Positions 1 through 8,937 of a stretch of 64,000 nt of DNA are shown piece by piece. The stretch spans positions 1,240,001-1,304,000 of the forward strand of contig NZ_CP019343.1 in the NCBI RefSeq assembly GCF_002117105.1. Reading direction: 5' to 3'. Position numbers and translations under genes: made by a program. The notes under the pieces are model-generated. The model was not told where the DNA came from. It did no database searches and was given only the letters and a program-made list of their open reading frames with translations. This DNA comes from Oceanicoccus sagamiensis (GTDB taxonomy: Bacteria > Pseudomonadota > Gammaproteobacteria > Pseudomonadales > Dasaniaceae). Each line of letters starts with the position of its first letter. Positions within the stretch are counted from its first letter, which is position 1.

Positions 1-624
1 GTAGTGGAAAAAGTTGTCAGCCTTAATGACCGCAGTATTGCCAGCACCATTGGCGACAGCCGTTTTTTAAAAGCCTTAAACCCCGCCGACTTTACGGACG
101 AACAATTTGGCCTCCCCACCGTTACCGATATTTTAGGCGAACTGGATAAACCGGGCCGCGACCCGCGCCCGGAATTTAAAACCGCAGAATTTAAAGACGG
201 TGTGGAAAAACTCTCTGACCTGATCCCTGATATGATTCTGGAAGGCACAGTGACCAATGTGACTAACTTCGGAGCCTTTGTGGATATTGGTGTACATCAA
301 GATGGGCTGGTGCATATCTCAGCCTTATCCGACACCTTTGTAAAAGACCCGAGAACCGTGGTTAAGGCCGGCGATATCGTCAAAGTTAAAGTGCTGGAAG
401 TCGATATTCCCCGCAAGCGTATCGCCCTAACCCGACGCCTGACCGATAAAGCCGAACCCCAGCAAAAAGCCGACAGGGATAATCGCTCCCGCGGCAAAGC
501 CAATAAAGCGCAGCACAATAATCAGCACAACACCCAGCGCAAAGATAAAAGTGGCAGCGGCAAGCAACAAGGTACCTTTGCCCAACTGTTTGCCGATGCG
601 GGTAAAATAAAAACCAAAAGCTAA
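1..624 (+). CDS. tex: Tex transcription accessory protein, C-terminal part (5' end outside window)
   Basis: This is the end of Tex, a cytoplasmic S1-domain nucleic-acid-binding protein linked to transcription and RNA turnover. The frame is open from the first base, so the start lies upstream. About 207 residues are visible. The first 60 or so match the region after the helix-hairpin-helix part ([26 protein letters not shown]). An S1 domain follows at about residues 80-147 ([26 protein letters not shown]). A basic, Gln/Asn/Lys-rich low-complexity tail ends the protein. The gene is convergent with the methyltransferase downstream, and the two 3' ends overlap by 4 bases once that gene's frameshift is corrected. 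Confidence 0.93.
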   Translation, partial: VVEKVVSLNDRSIASTIGDSRFLKALNPADFTDEQFGLPTVTDILGELDKPGRDPRPEFKTAEFKDGVEKLSDLIPDMILEGTVTNVTNFGAFVDIGVHQDGLVHISALSDTFVKDPRTVVKAGDIVKVKVLEVDIPRKRIALTRRLTDKAEPQQKADRDNRSRGKANKAQHNNQHNTQRKDKSGSGKQQGTFAQLFADAGKIKTKS

Positions 625-1270
625 GCCTTGGTAAAAATAATCACATCCTGCCCAATATATTCTAATTGAGCCCCCACTGCCCGGCCAACCACTCAAAGGT
701 TGGCTGGGAGAAAAAACCAATATGGGTAGGGTCATTTTTATAATGCCATTGAGCAAAGGCCTGCTGATCAATCACCATTTTTGTCATCAACGCTAAAATA
801 CCACCATGCTCCAACAGCGACCATAACTGCGACAAGACCTCACCGGGCGCAAACAAATGCTCGACCACCTCGGTGGCCGTAATAAAATCATAGCGGCGAT
901 CAAGCACTGTTTTATCCTGGTAATAAAAAATATCATAGACCGACACACTATACCCCTGTTCAGCCATCATGACGGATAAGGCCGGACCCGGACCACAACC
1001 AAAATCCAGACCATGGGCAGCCGGTTTAATACGCGCTTGCACTGGCAGTTGTACGCGGGATAAAAACTGCCTATAGCCAGCATCATCCACATCATTGTTA
1101 TGCAGGTCATACTCGGCCTTCTCATCCTGAGCATTCAGGCGCTGAGCGGGATCAACAAATACCAGGTGGCAGTGTCCACATTGATAAAAATCCCGGCTTA
1201 GCTTTTTTGACCGCTGTTGGTAATACAGCTCTGTGCTATCACCAGAACATAATGGACATAGTAAGTTCAC
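621..1270 (-). CDS. Class I SAM-dependent methyltransferase with N-terminal zinc ribbon (frameshifted as read)
   Basis: This is a methyltransferase of unknown substrate. Near the N-terminus are two CxxC pairs (CPLC and CGHC), which suggest a small zinc ribbon. The SAM-binding motif I is GLDFGCGPG and a later motif is [13 protein letters not shown] chose the GTG start at 1270 because GAGAGAAG lies just upstream. As read, the frame stops at 662 after QWGLN. Adding one base to the C run at 671-675 continues the protein as [17 protein letters not shown] to a stop at 621, which is a normal ending for such methyltransferases. I therefore treat it as one gene with a one-base deletion, most likely a sequence error. 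Confidence 0.8.
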
Positions 1271-1425
1271 GTCTTCTCTCTTGTTATCAGCTAGCCATAA
1301 ATAATACCCTTGCAAAGACTAGGGAGACAATAATAAAAGCTTATCTCTGTGTCTTTGCTATCGATTCTGCTAAGATCTGCCGTCTGAATTTTACCACTCC
1401 ATCCTCACTCTTTAGGAGAATAACA

Positions 1426-1902
1426 ATGACTGTACAAGTAGGCGACAAGCTTCCAGCAGGCAGCTTAAAAGTAATGGGCGCAGAAGGCCCTCAAGAAGTA
1501 ACTACCAGCGAATTATTCGATGGCAAAAAAGTCGTTATGTTTGCGGTGCCAGGTGCTTTCACCCCAGGCTGCTCAATGACTCACCTGCCAGGCTTTGTGG
1601 TTAACGCCGACAAAATCAAAGCCAATGGTGTTGATAGCATTATTTGCCTGTCAGTTAACGATGCCTTTGTTATGGGCGCCTGGGGCAAAGCCCAGAATGC
1701 TGAAGAATTAATTATGGCTGCCGACGGCAGTGGCGACTATACCAAGGCATTAGGCCTGGAATTAGATGCCAGCGCTTTTGGTATGGGCCAGCGCAGCCAG
1801 CGTTATGCCATGATTGTTGATAATGGTGAAATCACCTATTTAGGGGTTGATGCCAAGGCGATCGAAGCCAGTGCAGCGGATGCTGTTTTAGCGGCTCTTT
1901 AA
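1426..1902 (+). CDS. Peroxiredoxin, Prx5-like
   Basis: This is a thiol peroxidase of 158 residues that reduces hydrogen peroxide or organic peroxides in the cytoplasm. The catalytic region reads PGAFTPGCSMTHLPGF with the peroxidatic cysteine at about residue 49. The Prx5-type motif GMGQRSQRYAMIVDNG follows near residue 125. The start at 1426 is chosen over an upstream in-frame extension because TAGGAGAATAAC precedes it and MTVQVGDKLP is a typical Prx5 N-terminus. There is no glutaredoxin domain fused at the C-terminus, so the reductant (Grx or Trx) must be encoded elsewhere. Confidence 0.93.
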   Translation: MTVQVGDKLPAGSLKVMGAEGPQEVTTSELFDGKKVVMFAVPGAFTPGCSMTHLPGFVVNADKIKANGVDSIICLSVNDAFVMGAWGKAQNAEELIMAADGSGDYTKALGLELDASAFGMGQRSQRYAMIVDNGEITYLGVDAKAIEASAADAVLAAL

Positions 1903-1952
1903 ACAATGATCAGCGGGGAGGTCTTTACTTCCCTGCTGTTCTACCCACCGCC

Positions 1953-3691
1953 TTACAGCAAAAAGTATAAACTCAGCAATTGAGTCAGCAATAAAGTACC
2001 CGCCACCACCTTCCAAAATAATAACGGATCCCTGTCAGCCAAGGGCCGAAAACCCACTTCCAGATATTTCTCGTTCGGATGTTGTAACTCATAGACCAAT
2101 TCAGAGATATCCTGATGGCGACGCTCCGGACTATAGCGCAATGATTTTTTCAGTGCGCCATCAATCCACACCGGCACCAAGGGATTTAATTGGTAGCTGG
2201 GGTATAACGGGTATTCAGAAAATCCTGCTGGCTACGGCATTGCTCAAACTTTTCACCAAAGGGTAATTTACCCGTTAACATCTCATAGCTAATCACCGCC
2301 AAGGAAAAAATATCTGACTGATAGCTTAAAGGCTTATGCAAAGTATGCTCTGGTGCAGAATAGCTGGCCGTACCCAGAGCAATATCTTTTTCTATCGGGC
2401 TATTAATTTCAGCAATGCCCGCCACCCAACAAGAACCAAAATCTATAATTTTTACCACCCCATCCCGGTCGATAATAATATTGTCGGGCTTAATATCCTG
2501 GTGCAAAGTTTCACGCCGATGAAAGGCTCGCAAACCTTTGCCAATTTGATCCACCAGATAAACCACTTCCTGTACTGCGGGTTTGGGGTTTTCTTTAATC
2601 CATTGGCTTAGGGTTAAGCCATCAATATATTCGGTTAGATAATACAAGCAGCTTTTTGTGCGCTGATGCTCTACCACCTTAACCACATGACTATTATTAA
2701 CCCGGCTACCGATCCAGCTTTCCATCACAAAGCGCTCAATATAGGCGGGGTCATCGGAAAAATTAACCGAGGGAGTTTTCATGCAATACTGCTGGCCGCT
2801 TTGCTGGTCCTTGACTAAATATAACTGGCTACGGGTGCTGGCATAAATTTCCCGCACAACTTCGTAGCCGTCAATCACCATGGCTGAGCTTAAAAAAGGC
2901 GGAAAAGGCAATGCGGTTAATTTTGATACGACATCATCAACCTGCTGGTCGGGTAATTTATCAATACGAAGAATCTGGCAGCTTAAGTTATCGTCACTGC
3001 CATTGGCCAAAGCGCTATCAATAATTTTCTGGCTGGCCTGCTCATAGTCACCCGCACAATCTATAATAAGTTGGATAATGGTTTTTTTGCCAATAAAATC
3101 ATGCACACCATCCGTGGTCAAAATAAAGATATCACCCACTTCCAACTCCGCCTGCTGATAATCAACATCCAGATTAATATCCAGCCCCATGGCGCGAGTC
3201 AGATAAGATTGATGCTCTGAAATAGCGACGGCATGATCGCGGCTTAATTGTTCTAAGTCATCAGCACGCAAACGATAAACACGACTATCGCCCACATGAA
3301 AAATATGTGCGCCATGGGATTTAAAAATGACTGCACTTAAGGTGGTCAAATAGCCTTTGCGCTCATCGGCAAAACGCTGGCTCTGGCCATATAGCCAACG
3401 ATTTAATGCTGTTAATACTTTTTGTGAAGAATTTTTTACCGTCCAGGAATCTGGTGTGGAATAGTAATCCGAGAGAAAATTTTGAATACAGGTCTCACTG
3501 GCTTCCCTGCCCGCCTCAGCCGCACTAACACCATCAGCAATTAATGCCACTGCCCCTTTAGTCGTCATCACCTCACTATCGGGAATACGAATACCAATAG
3601 AATCTTCGTTAACGGCCTTAATACCGGCACTGGTTGCCTGCCCCACACTGAGCTGAAGCAGGCTGTTTAAATGTAAGGCGGGCTGCTTCAT
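1953..3691 (-). CDS. Bifunctional PP2C-type phosphatase / Ser-Thr protein kinase, membrane anchored (frameshifted as read)
   Basis: An N-terminal PP2C phosphatase (about residues 1-250: NEDSIGI, ALIADGVS, HVGDSRVYRL, TTDGVHD, SDDNLS) is joined to a Ser/Thr kinase (about 270-530). The kinase has the ATP-binding Lys in YCMKTPS, the catalytic loop HQDIKPDN, the metal-binding DFG and SAPE. The usual glycine-rich loop is not evident (REIYASTRSQLYLV). As read, the frame ends at 2186 after RYTPATN. One added base near 2192 joins it to LNPLVPVWIDGALKKSLRYSPERR and a C-terminal membrane helix (FWKVVAGTLLLTQLLSLYFLL) ending at 1953, giving about 579 residues, normal for this family. The start overlaps the stop of the VOC gene (ATGA), so the two are probably translationally coupled. 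The signal it responds to is unknown. Confidence 0.88.
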
Positions 3692-4116
3692 TCAGGCTGG
3701 GCAGTGGCACGACTGATGGGCGGGTGGAAAATCATTTGTACTACGTTGCCATCTGGGTCCAGACAATAAAAACTGCGGGCACCATCGCGGTGGGTCTTGG
3801 GCGAACTTTTAATCCGCACACCATGCGCTTTTAGAAAATCATGCCACACATCGACCTGATCCATATCATCAATAATAAAACCGATATGATCGAGGCGCTG
3901 CACCGCAGGCGGTCGCTCGGCACCGGTAAAACGATGCAGCGCTAAATTATCATTACCTGAGGTGAGGTAGACATTATCAATATCCGGCTCCCACTCAATA
4001 CGCATACCTAACAGCTTGGTATAAAAAATCACCGTCTCTTCAAAGCTTTCAACAAATAGCGCCACATGACGCAGACCTGCTGTGGGCTGGGGGCGATTAC
4101 TTTCATCAACTGTCAT
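3688..4116 (-). CDS. VOC (glyoxalase/dioxygenase-fold) family protein
   Basis: This 142-residue protein has the vicinal-oxygen-chelate fold. It contains paired beta-alpha-beta units with a metal-ligand pattern: LRHVALFVESFEETVIFYTKLLGM near the start, RLDHIGFIIDD in the middle and FYCLDPDGNVVQMIFH near the end. The substrate cannot be told from sequence; lactoylglutathione lyase-like, resistance-type and dioxygenase-like functions are all possible. Its stop overlaps the start of the phosphatase/kinase gene by 4 bases, so it is the first gene of a two-gene unit. ATATCCTT on the + strand, AAGGATAT on the coding strand, gives a ribosome-binding site. Confidence 0.85.
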   Translation of the reverse strand: MTVDESNRPQPTAGLRHVALFVESFEETVIFYTKLLGMRIEWEPDIDNVYLTSGNDNLALHRFTGAERPPAVQRLDHIGFIIDDMDQVDVWHDFLKAHGVRIKSSPKTHRDGARSFYCLDPDGNVVQMIFHPPISRATAQPE

Positions 4117-4159
4117 AGAAATATCCTTATGCTAACGATTTAATGCGATGGGAGCAGAG

Positions 4160-4585
4160 TTACTCGGCCAGTTCAACCAACTCATAGCTGTGGCTGACTT
4201 CCACACCCGCAGCTTCCATCATAATAGAAGCCGAACAGTATTTCTCAGCGGATAAACTAACTGCACGTTTTACATGGGCTTCTTTTAGCTTGCGGCCACT
4301 AACAATAAACTTCAGGTGTATTTTGGTAAAGACCGCAGGCACCGCATCGGCGCGCTCAGCATCCAACTCGGCCACACAGCTTTCAACATCCTGACGGGAT
4401 TTTTTCAACATGCTCAGCACATCGAAAGAGGCACAGCCTCCCATACCCATTAATAACATTTCCATTGGGCGAGGCCCCAAATCACGGCCTCCCAAATCCG
4501 GCGGCCCATCCATGACCACACGATGACCGGTCTCTGATTGCGCGGCAAAACTCACGCCGTCCACCCATTCAACTGTTGCTTTCAT
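4160..4585 (-). CDS. OsmC family protein (YhfA-like)
   Basis: This 141-residue OsmC/Ohr-superfamily protein reads PPDLGGRDLGPRPMEMLLMGMGGCASFDVLSMLKKSRQ, with the first conserved Cys in GGCASFDV and a second Cys in EKYCSASIMM, the pair that carries peroxide chemistry in this superfamily. It resembles E. coli YhfA, which lies beside crp, and here too it is divergent from crp. That synteny supports the YhfA assignment rather than OsmC or Ohr proper. It probably reduces a small thiol or organic peroxide, but the physiological substrate of YhfA-type proteins is not established. Confidence 0.87.
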   Translation of the reverse strand: MKATVEWVDGVSFAAQSETGHRVVMDGPPDLGGRDLGPRPMEMLLMGMGGCASFDVLSMLKKSRQDVESCVAELDAERADAVPAVFTKIHLKFIVSGRKLKEAHVKRAVSLSAEKYCSASIMMEAAGVEVSHSYELVELAE

Positions 4586-4672
4586 TCACTGATTCACTTC
4601 TTAAGGTCTGAGGTACCACCGCGGTACCGATAAGGGCAGCAAGCTTAGCACATCCCCGGTTAGTGCCAAATA

Positions 4673-4688
4673 TGTAAACAGGCTCACA
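4673..4688. promoter_or_regulatory. Probable Crp/Vfr binding site in the osmC-like/crp divergent gap
   Basis: The bases TGTAAACAGGCTCACA match the Crp consensus TGTGA-N6-TCACA with one mismatch and exact spacing. The site lies about 110 bases upstream of the crp start and about 90 bases from the divergent OsmC-like start. crp autoregulation is known in other gammaproteobacteria, so this is a reasonable operator for either gene. It is a motif match only. Confidence 0.6.
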
Positions 4689-4797
4689 AATTCGCCCAGA
4701 ACCTAGCGAAACTGAGCATTTGCGCCATAATGAATAGTCAGAAAACCGCTCTTTATAGATCGGCCAAACAATAACTGTTGAATATGAGGAAAGACCG

Positions 4798-5433
4798 TTG
4801 GTTAGCCTAGCTTTAAGCCCGCACATCGAGAATGTAGACGAATTTTTAAATCATTGTCATCGCCGCCGTTTTCCGGCCAAAAGTACCCTTATTTATGCCG
4901 GTGATACCAGTGATTCCCTGTATTACATTATTGAGGGCTCAGTCACCGTTATGATCGAGGACGATGATGGCAAGGAGATCATTGTTGCTTATTTAAACAA
5001 AGGCGATTTCTTCGGTGAAATGGGCCTGTTTGACGACCAACAGGAACGCAGTGCCTGGGTAAAAGCCAAAACCGCCTGCGAAGTGGCCGAGATCAGCTAC
5101 GCCAAATTTCTTGAAGTGAGCAAAACCAACCCAGAATTTCTGTTTGCCGTCGGCACCCAGATGGCAAAAAGCCTGCGCGCAACCACCCGCAAAGTAGGCG
5201 ATTTGGCCTTTTTGGATGTGACCGGCCGTGTTGCTCGCACCCTGTTAGACCTCTGTAAGCAGCCGGATGCCATGACCCACCCGGACGGTATGCAGATCAA
5301 GATCACTCGTCAGGAAATTGGTCGCATCGTCGGCTGTTCCCGGGAGATGGTAGGTCGAGTACTAAAAACTCTGGAAGAGCAGGGTTTGGTGGAAGCCAAG
5401 GGTAAAACCATGGTGGTCTTCGGTACCCGCTAG
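4798..5433 (+). CDS. crp: cAMP-activated global regulator Crp/Vfr
   Basis: This 211-residue Crp/Vfr protein binds cAMP and controls catabolic, pilus and virulence-type genes. The cyclic-nucleotide domain covers about residues 15-130 ([31 protein letters not shown]). The C-terminal helix-turn-helix ([24 protein letters not shown]) is nearly identical to Vfr/Crp and carries the R-E-x3-R recognition residues. The start is a TTG at 4798 preceded by GAGGAAAGACCG; no better ATG is available, and the length fits Vfr. A Crp-like site lies upstream, consistent with autoregulation. Confidence 0.95.
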   Translation: MVSLALSPHIENVDEFLNHCHRRRFPAKSTLIYAGDTSDSLYYIIEGSVTVMIEDDDGKEIIVAYLNKGDFFGEMGLFDDQQERSAWVKAKTACEVAEISYAKFLEVSKTNPEFLFAVGTQMAKSLRATTRKVGDLAFLDVTGRVARTLLDLCKQPDAMTHPDGMQIKITRQEIGRIVGCSREMVGRVLKTLEEQGLVEAKGKTMVVFGTR

Positions 5434-5442
5434 CCCTTATTG

Positions 5443-5469
5443 GCGGTGCCAGCGCCCTGCGGGCACCGC
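5443..5469. terminator. Hairpin between convergent crp and DUF4870 genes
   Basis: GCGGTGCC at 5443-5450 pairs with GGCACCGC at 5462-5469 around an 11-base loop. It sits between two convergent stop codons, where a shared terminator is expected. There is no strong T run, so its strength is uncertain. Confidence 0.5.
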
Positions 5470-5475
5470 TCTATA

Positions 5476-5850
5476 CTACTCATTATCCAATTTATCCGAC
5501 GGATCAAAATCGTCGTCACTGCCTTTGTCCAATAGCTGATCAGCAAAATTAGCAATAATAGGCAGCCTTGGCGCATTACCCGCCAGCGACATAGCCATTA
5601 AAACCAACCACAGAATCAGCGATATCGGCGCCAGCACTACCATAATCAGTGGGCCCAGAGCGGGGATAATCGGTAAAAAGATATTTAATACGGTCAATGA
5701 GCCAAATAACACAATGGATTGTGCGCCATGGAAGCGGACCGCTGGGTCCTGCTTTTCAATAAAGAAGATCGCCAGGCCTGAAATCCAACCAAAAACATAG
5801 GCGAGGCATTTGGCGATATTATCCGGCAATCCCGTATAAGAATCGTTCAT
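5476..5850 (-). CDS. DUF4870/Tic20-like small membrane protein
   Basis: This 124-residue inner-membrane protein has about three hydrophobic segments: IAKCLAYVFGWISGLAIFFI, SIVLFGSLTVLNIFLPIIPAL and LIMVVLAPISLILWLVLMAMSL. The motif DPAVRFHGAQS is the hallmark of the DUF4870/YtpI/Tic20-like group. The tail is acidic (DKGSDDDFDPSDKLDNE). I chose the ATG at 5850 because AAAAAGGAACAGCT precedes it; the upstream extension of the frame looks non-coding. Function unknown. Confidence 0.85.
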   Translation of the reverse strand: MNDSYTGLPDNIAKCLAYVFGWISGLAIFFIEKQDPAVRFHGAQSIVLFGSLTVLNIFLPIIPALGPLIMVVLAPISLILWLVLMAMSLAGNAPRLPIIANFADQLLDKGSDDDFDPSDKLDNE

Positions 5851-6085
5851 AGCTGTTCCTTTTTGCTGCTTGATAGCCTTGGGAGGCCATAGTTTACACT
5901 GCAAAACCGCCACCACTCCAGCCACAGAGGCCAACAAGGCCACAATCCCCCTCTAAGTCGGACTTTTTCCTCCCAAAGCGAGCTATTATCGCGGCAAAGT
6001 TTGGTACTTTCCCGATTTCTAAGGATAATAGTGGGCTAGCCGAAATAACGGCTGCCAAGCAATGACTACTGCTAAGGATGACACC

Positions 6086-7237
6086 ATGAGCACAGATTAC
6101 GACCAAAGCGAAGTTGAATTATTCCGTGAAAACGTGCAACGCTTTATTAATGAAGAAATACTGCCCCACTACGAAGGCTGGGAACAAGACAGCAAAATCC
6201 CCCGCGAGTTGTGGAACAAAATTGGGGAGGCAGGTTTTCTCTGTGTAGATGTCCCTGAAGAATACGGCGGTTTTGGCGCCCACTTTATTTTCTCTGCCAC
6301 TATTGTCGAAGAATTTTCCCGCGCCGGCTGCGCCGCACTGGCCAGCAATATCAGCGTACACTCGGATATTGTTGCCCCCTATATTGCCAATGCGGGCACC
6401 GAGGCGCAAAAAGAAAAGTACCTACCCAAAATGGTTAGCGGCGAATGCATTGGCGCTATTGCCATGACTGAGCCCGGTGCCGGTTCTGACCTGCAAGGCA
6501 TTCGCACCAGCGCCAAAGCCGATGGTGACGACTATATTATCAACGGTTCTAAAACCTTTATTACCAATGGCCAGCACTGCGATGTGGTTATCACTGTCGC
6601 CAGAACCAATATGGAAGTTTCCGGCTCCAGAGGGACCTCACTGTTTGCCGTAGACACCAGCAGCGAAGGCTTTAGCCGCGGCCGCAATCTTGAAAAAATT
6701 GGCCAGCATGCCGCCGATACCTCGGAATTATTTTTTGAAGATGTCAGAGTACCTGCCTCAGCCATTGTGGGCGGTCTCGATGCCGGCTTTAAAGTATTAA
6801 TGACTGAACTGCCCCGTGAACGTTTAATTCTTGCGGTGGGCGCTATTGCCGCCTGTGAAGGTATGTTGGACTGGACGATTGAGTATACGCAGGACCGTAA
6901 AGCGTTTAAGCAGCCGATTAGCAGCTTCCAAAATACCCGTTTTAAAGTCGCGGAAATGAAAACCGATACCCGTGCCAATCGTGCCTTTACCAATGAATGT
7001 ATTGAACTATTTGTTAACGGCAAGCTGGATGCAGAAACGGTCAGCATGTTGAAATTATCGACCACCGAACTGCAAGGCCGTGTTGCCGATGGCTGCTTAC
7101 AATTATTTGGTGGCTATGGCTATATGACCGAGTACCCGATTGCCCGAGCGTTTGTTGATGCACGTATTCAACGCATCTACGGCGGCACGTCGGAAATTAT
7201 GAAAGAAATTATCGGCCGCGCAATATTTGGCCGCTAG
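6086..7237 (+). CDS. Acyl-CoA dehydrogenase (long-chain type)
   Basis: This FAD enzyme of 383 residues catalyses the first step of fatty-acid beta-oxidation. The N-terminal helical domain is followed by the FAD/substrate loop MTEPGAGSDLQGIRT (about 130-145), the segment TFITNGQHCDVVITVART, and the C-terminal helical domain ending GGYGYMTEYPIARAF and RIYGGTSEIMKEIIGR. AIAACEGMLDWT is where the long-chain family places its catalytic Glu. The start at 6086 is preferred to the ATG at 6062 because AAGGATGACACC stands before it. The gene stands alone, convergent with the DASS transporter, and I cannot assign a chain-length preference firmly. Confidence 0.92.
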   Translation: MSTDYDQSEVELFRENVQRFINEEILPHYEGWEQDSKIPRELWNKIGEAGFLCVDVPEEYGGFGAHFIFSATIVEEFSRAGCAALASNISVHSDIVAPYIANAGTEAQKEKYLPKMVSGECIGAIAMTEPGAGSDLQGIRTSAKADGDDYIINGSKTFITNGQHCDVVITVARTNMEVSGSRGTSLFAVDTSSEGFSRGRNLEKIGQHAADTSELFFEDVRVPASAIVGGLDAGFKVLMTELPRERLILAVGAIAACEGMLDWTIEYTQDRKAFKQPISSFQNTRFKVAEMKTDTRANRAFTNECIELFVNGKLDAETVSMLKLSTTELQGRVADGCLQLFGGYGYMTEYPIARAFVDARIQRIYGGTSEIMKEIIGRAIFGR

Positions 7238-7249
7238 CCATTCACCATC

Positions 7250-7269
7250 ATTCCCGCGAAAGCGGGAAT
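7250..7269. repeat. Short perfect hairpin next to the REP-like pair
   Basis: ATTCCCGC-GAAA-GCGGGAAT forms an 8-bp stem with a GNRA-type loop just after the acyl-CoA dehydrogenase stop. It could act as a terminator or mRNA 3' stabiliser, and it resembles the ATTCCCGC part of the second repeat family seen near 57200. Confidence 0.6.
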
Positions 7270-7274
7270 ACCCC

Positions 7275-7346
7275 GTAGGGTGGATTATAATCCACCAAGC
7301 CCTGCCATAAGCTATGCCTATACCGGTGGATTATAATCCACCCTAC
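7275..7346. repeat. REPIN-like inverted pair of an 18-bp palindrome
   Basis: Two copies of the perfect palindrome GGTGGATTATAATCCACC (7279-7296 and 7325-7342) are flanked outside by GTAG and CTAC, so the whole unit can fold into one long stem. The pair lies between two convergent genes. The same element occurs near 36738, 38663, 57278 and 63684. This is the arrangement of REPIN elements mobilised by RAYT-type transposases, but no such gene is in the window. Confidence 0.85.
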
Positions 7347-7467
7347 TCCAGCTGTTAGTAGAGTCTTGAAAACTCTTAATGGCTTAGAACACCGACGCTA
7401 TAATAGGCTGGGGCCCATATAAGGCATTTTTCCCGGACGGTATGCGCCATCGCGAAAACAGCCCCTA

Positions 7468-8838
7468 TCAAAGCAGCAAATAACATACCATAGCAACAAC
7501 ACCAGCACCCATCAGATTCAACGCAAAACCCTCCCGCGCCATCCTTTGGGTTGTTACAAAACCACTACCATAAACAATACTGTTAGGCGCCGTCGCCACC
7601 GGCAACATAAACGCACAACTGGCACTAATCGCAGCCGGTACCATTAATAAGCGCGGATCAATATCCGCCGCCAAGGCCGCGGCCGCCAACACCGGCATCA
7701 ATAACACCGTGCTTGCAGTATTGCTGGTGGTTTCTGTCAGAAAAGTCACGCATAAACACAGTACCAACATCATGGTGATCACTGGCCAATAAGACAACAC
7801 ACTTAATGCCTGACCAATAACATCACTTAAGCCGGAGACAACAAAACCTTTTGCCAAACAAATGCCTCCACTAAATAACAACAAGACGCCCCAGGGGATG
7901 GTGGCAGCGGCCTCCCAATCCATTAACTTACCACCGCGACCATTGGGCATCATAAACATAATAATGACGGCTGTTAGGGCAACCGATGCATCGTTGGCAT
8001 TGATCCCGAATAACTCTGACCAGCCACCAAAAGGTTCACGGCGAGTAATCCAGGCCAATGCGGTTAAACCAAATATAATCAACACCCTGCGCTCTTCTAC
8101 CCGCCACTGCCCCACCACGGGCAAATGAAAACCGCCGCGATAACTGAGTGAACGCGTTAGCCATAAGCCGGCTAGCGGCACCATAATAGCCACCACGGGT
8201 ACCGCCCAGCTCATCCACTCGGTAAAGCCAACGGTTTTACCCACCTGCTCCTCATAGACTTGCATAAAGACCAGATTAGGGGGCGTGCCGATCGGCGTAC
8301 CCATACCACCAATACTGGCAGCATAAGCAACCCCCAGCATTAAAGGCGCGGCCAGAGCTTTATCCTCGGCCTTTTCCAGCACAGCCATGGCTACCGGTAA
8401 TAGCATCAAGGTGGTGGCAGCATTGGAGATCCACATACTGAGCACGGCGGCAGTGGCCATAAAGCCAAACACCAGTTGTCGGCTACTGCTGCCACCAAAT
8501 ATATTAATCATACCCAGCGCAATACGGCGGTGTGCCCCGCTTCGCTCCATGGCTTTGGATAAAATAAAACCGCCCAGCAATAGTAAAATCAACGGGCTGC
8601 CGTAGGCTTGAGCAATTTCGTTTTTATCCAGTACCCCGGTCAGTTGCAGCAGGGCAAAGGGAATCATTGATGTCACGGGAATAGGAATAGGCTCAAAGAC
8701 CCACCAGAGAATACACAGCAGCGTGATACCCGCGGTAATAGAAGCATCTGTAGATAGGCCTTGGCCTTGCAGAATAAACGTCACGACCAGAGCCAATAAA
8801 GGGCCTGCGATAAGCAGTCCATTTCTAAAGGTTGCCAA
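7468..8838 (-). CDS. DASS/SLC13 family anion:sodium symporter
   Basis: This 456-residue inner-membrane transporter is of the divalent anion:Na+ symporter family, which takes up dicarboxylates, citrate or sulfate. There are about eleven to twelve hydrophobic segments. The two family signature regions are visible: SNAATTLMLLPVAMAV with GGMGTPIGTPPNLVF in the first half, and TETTSNTASTVLLMPVLAAA with FMLPVATAPNSIVYGSG in the second half. The SNA/SNT motifs are the Na+- and substrate-binding loops. Substrate specificity cannot be read from sequence. It is divergent from moaA, with a REP-like pair downstream. Confidence 0.9.
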   Translation of the reverse strand: MATFRNGLLIAGPLLALVVTFILQGQGLSTDASITAGITLLCILWWVFEPIPIPVTSMIPFALLQLTGVLDKNEIAQAYGSPLILLLLGGFILSKAMERSGAHRRIALGMINIFGGSSSRQLVFGFMATAAVLSMWISNAATTLMLLPVAMAVLEKAEDKALAAPLMLGVAYAASIGGMGTPIGTPPNLVFMQVYEEQVGKTVGFTEWMSWAVPVVAIMVPLAGLWLTRSLSYRGGFHLPVVGQWRVEERRVLIIFGLTALAWITRREPFGGWSELFGINANDASVALTAVIIMFMMPNGRGGKLMDWEAAATIPWGVLLLFSGGICLAKGFVVSGLSDVIGQALSVLSYWPVITMMLVLCLCVTFLTETTSNTASTVLLMPVLAAAALAADIDPRLLMVPAAISASCAFMLPVATAPNSIVYGSGFVTTQRMAREGFALNLMGAGVVAMVCYLLL

Positions 8839-8937
8839 AGGGGCTTCTCCAAAATTATTATTAGCCGATATTTTGCCACGGCGGGAAACGAATAGAAAAT
8901 AAAGCTTTTAGCCCCATACCGGTGTAATATCTCCCCC

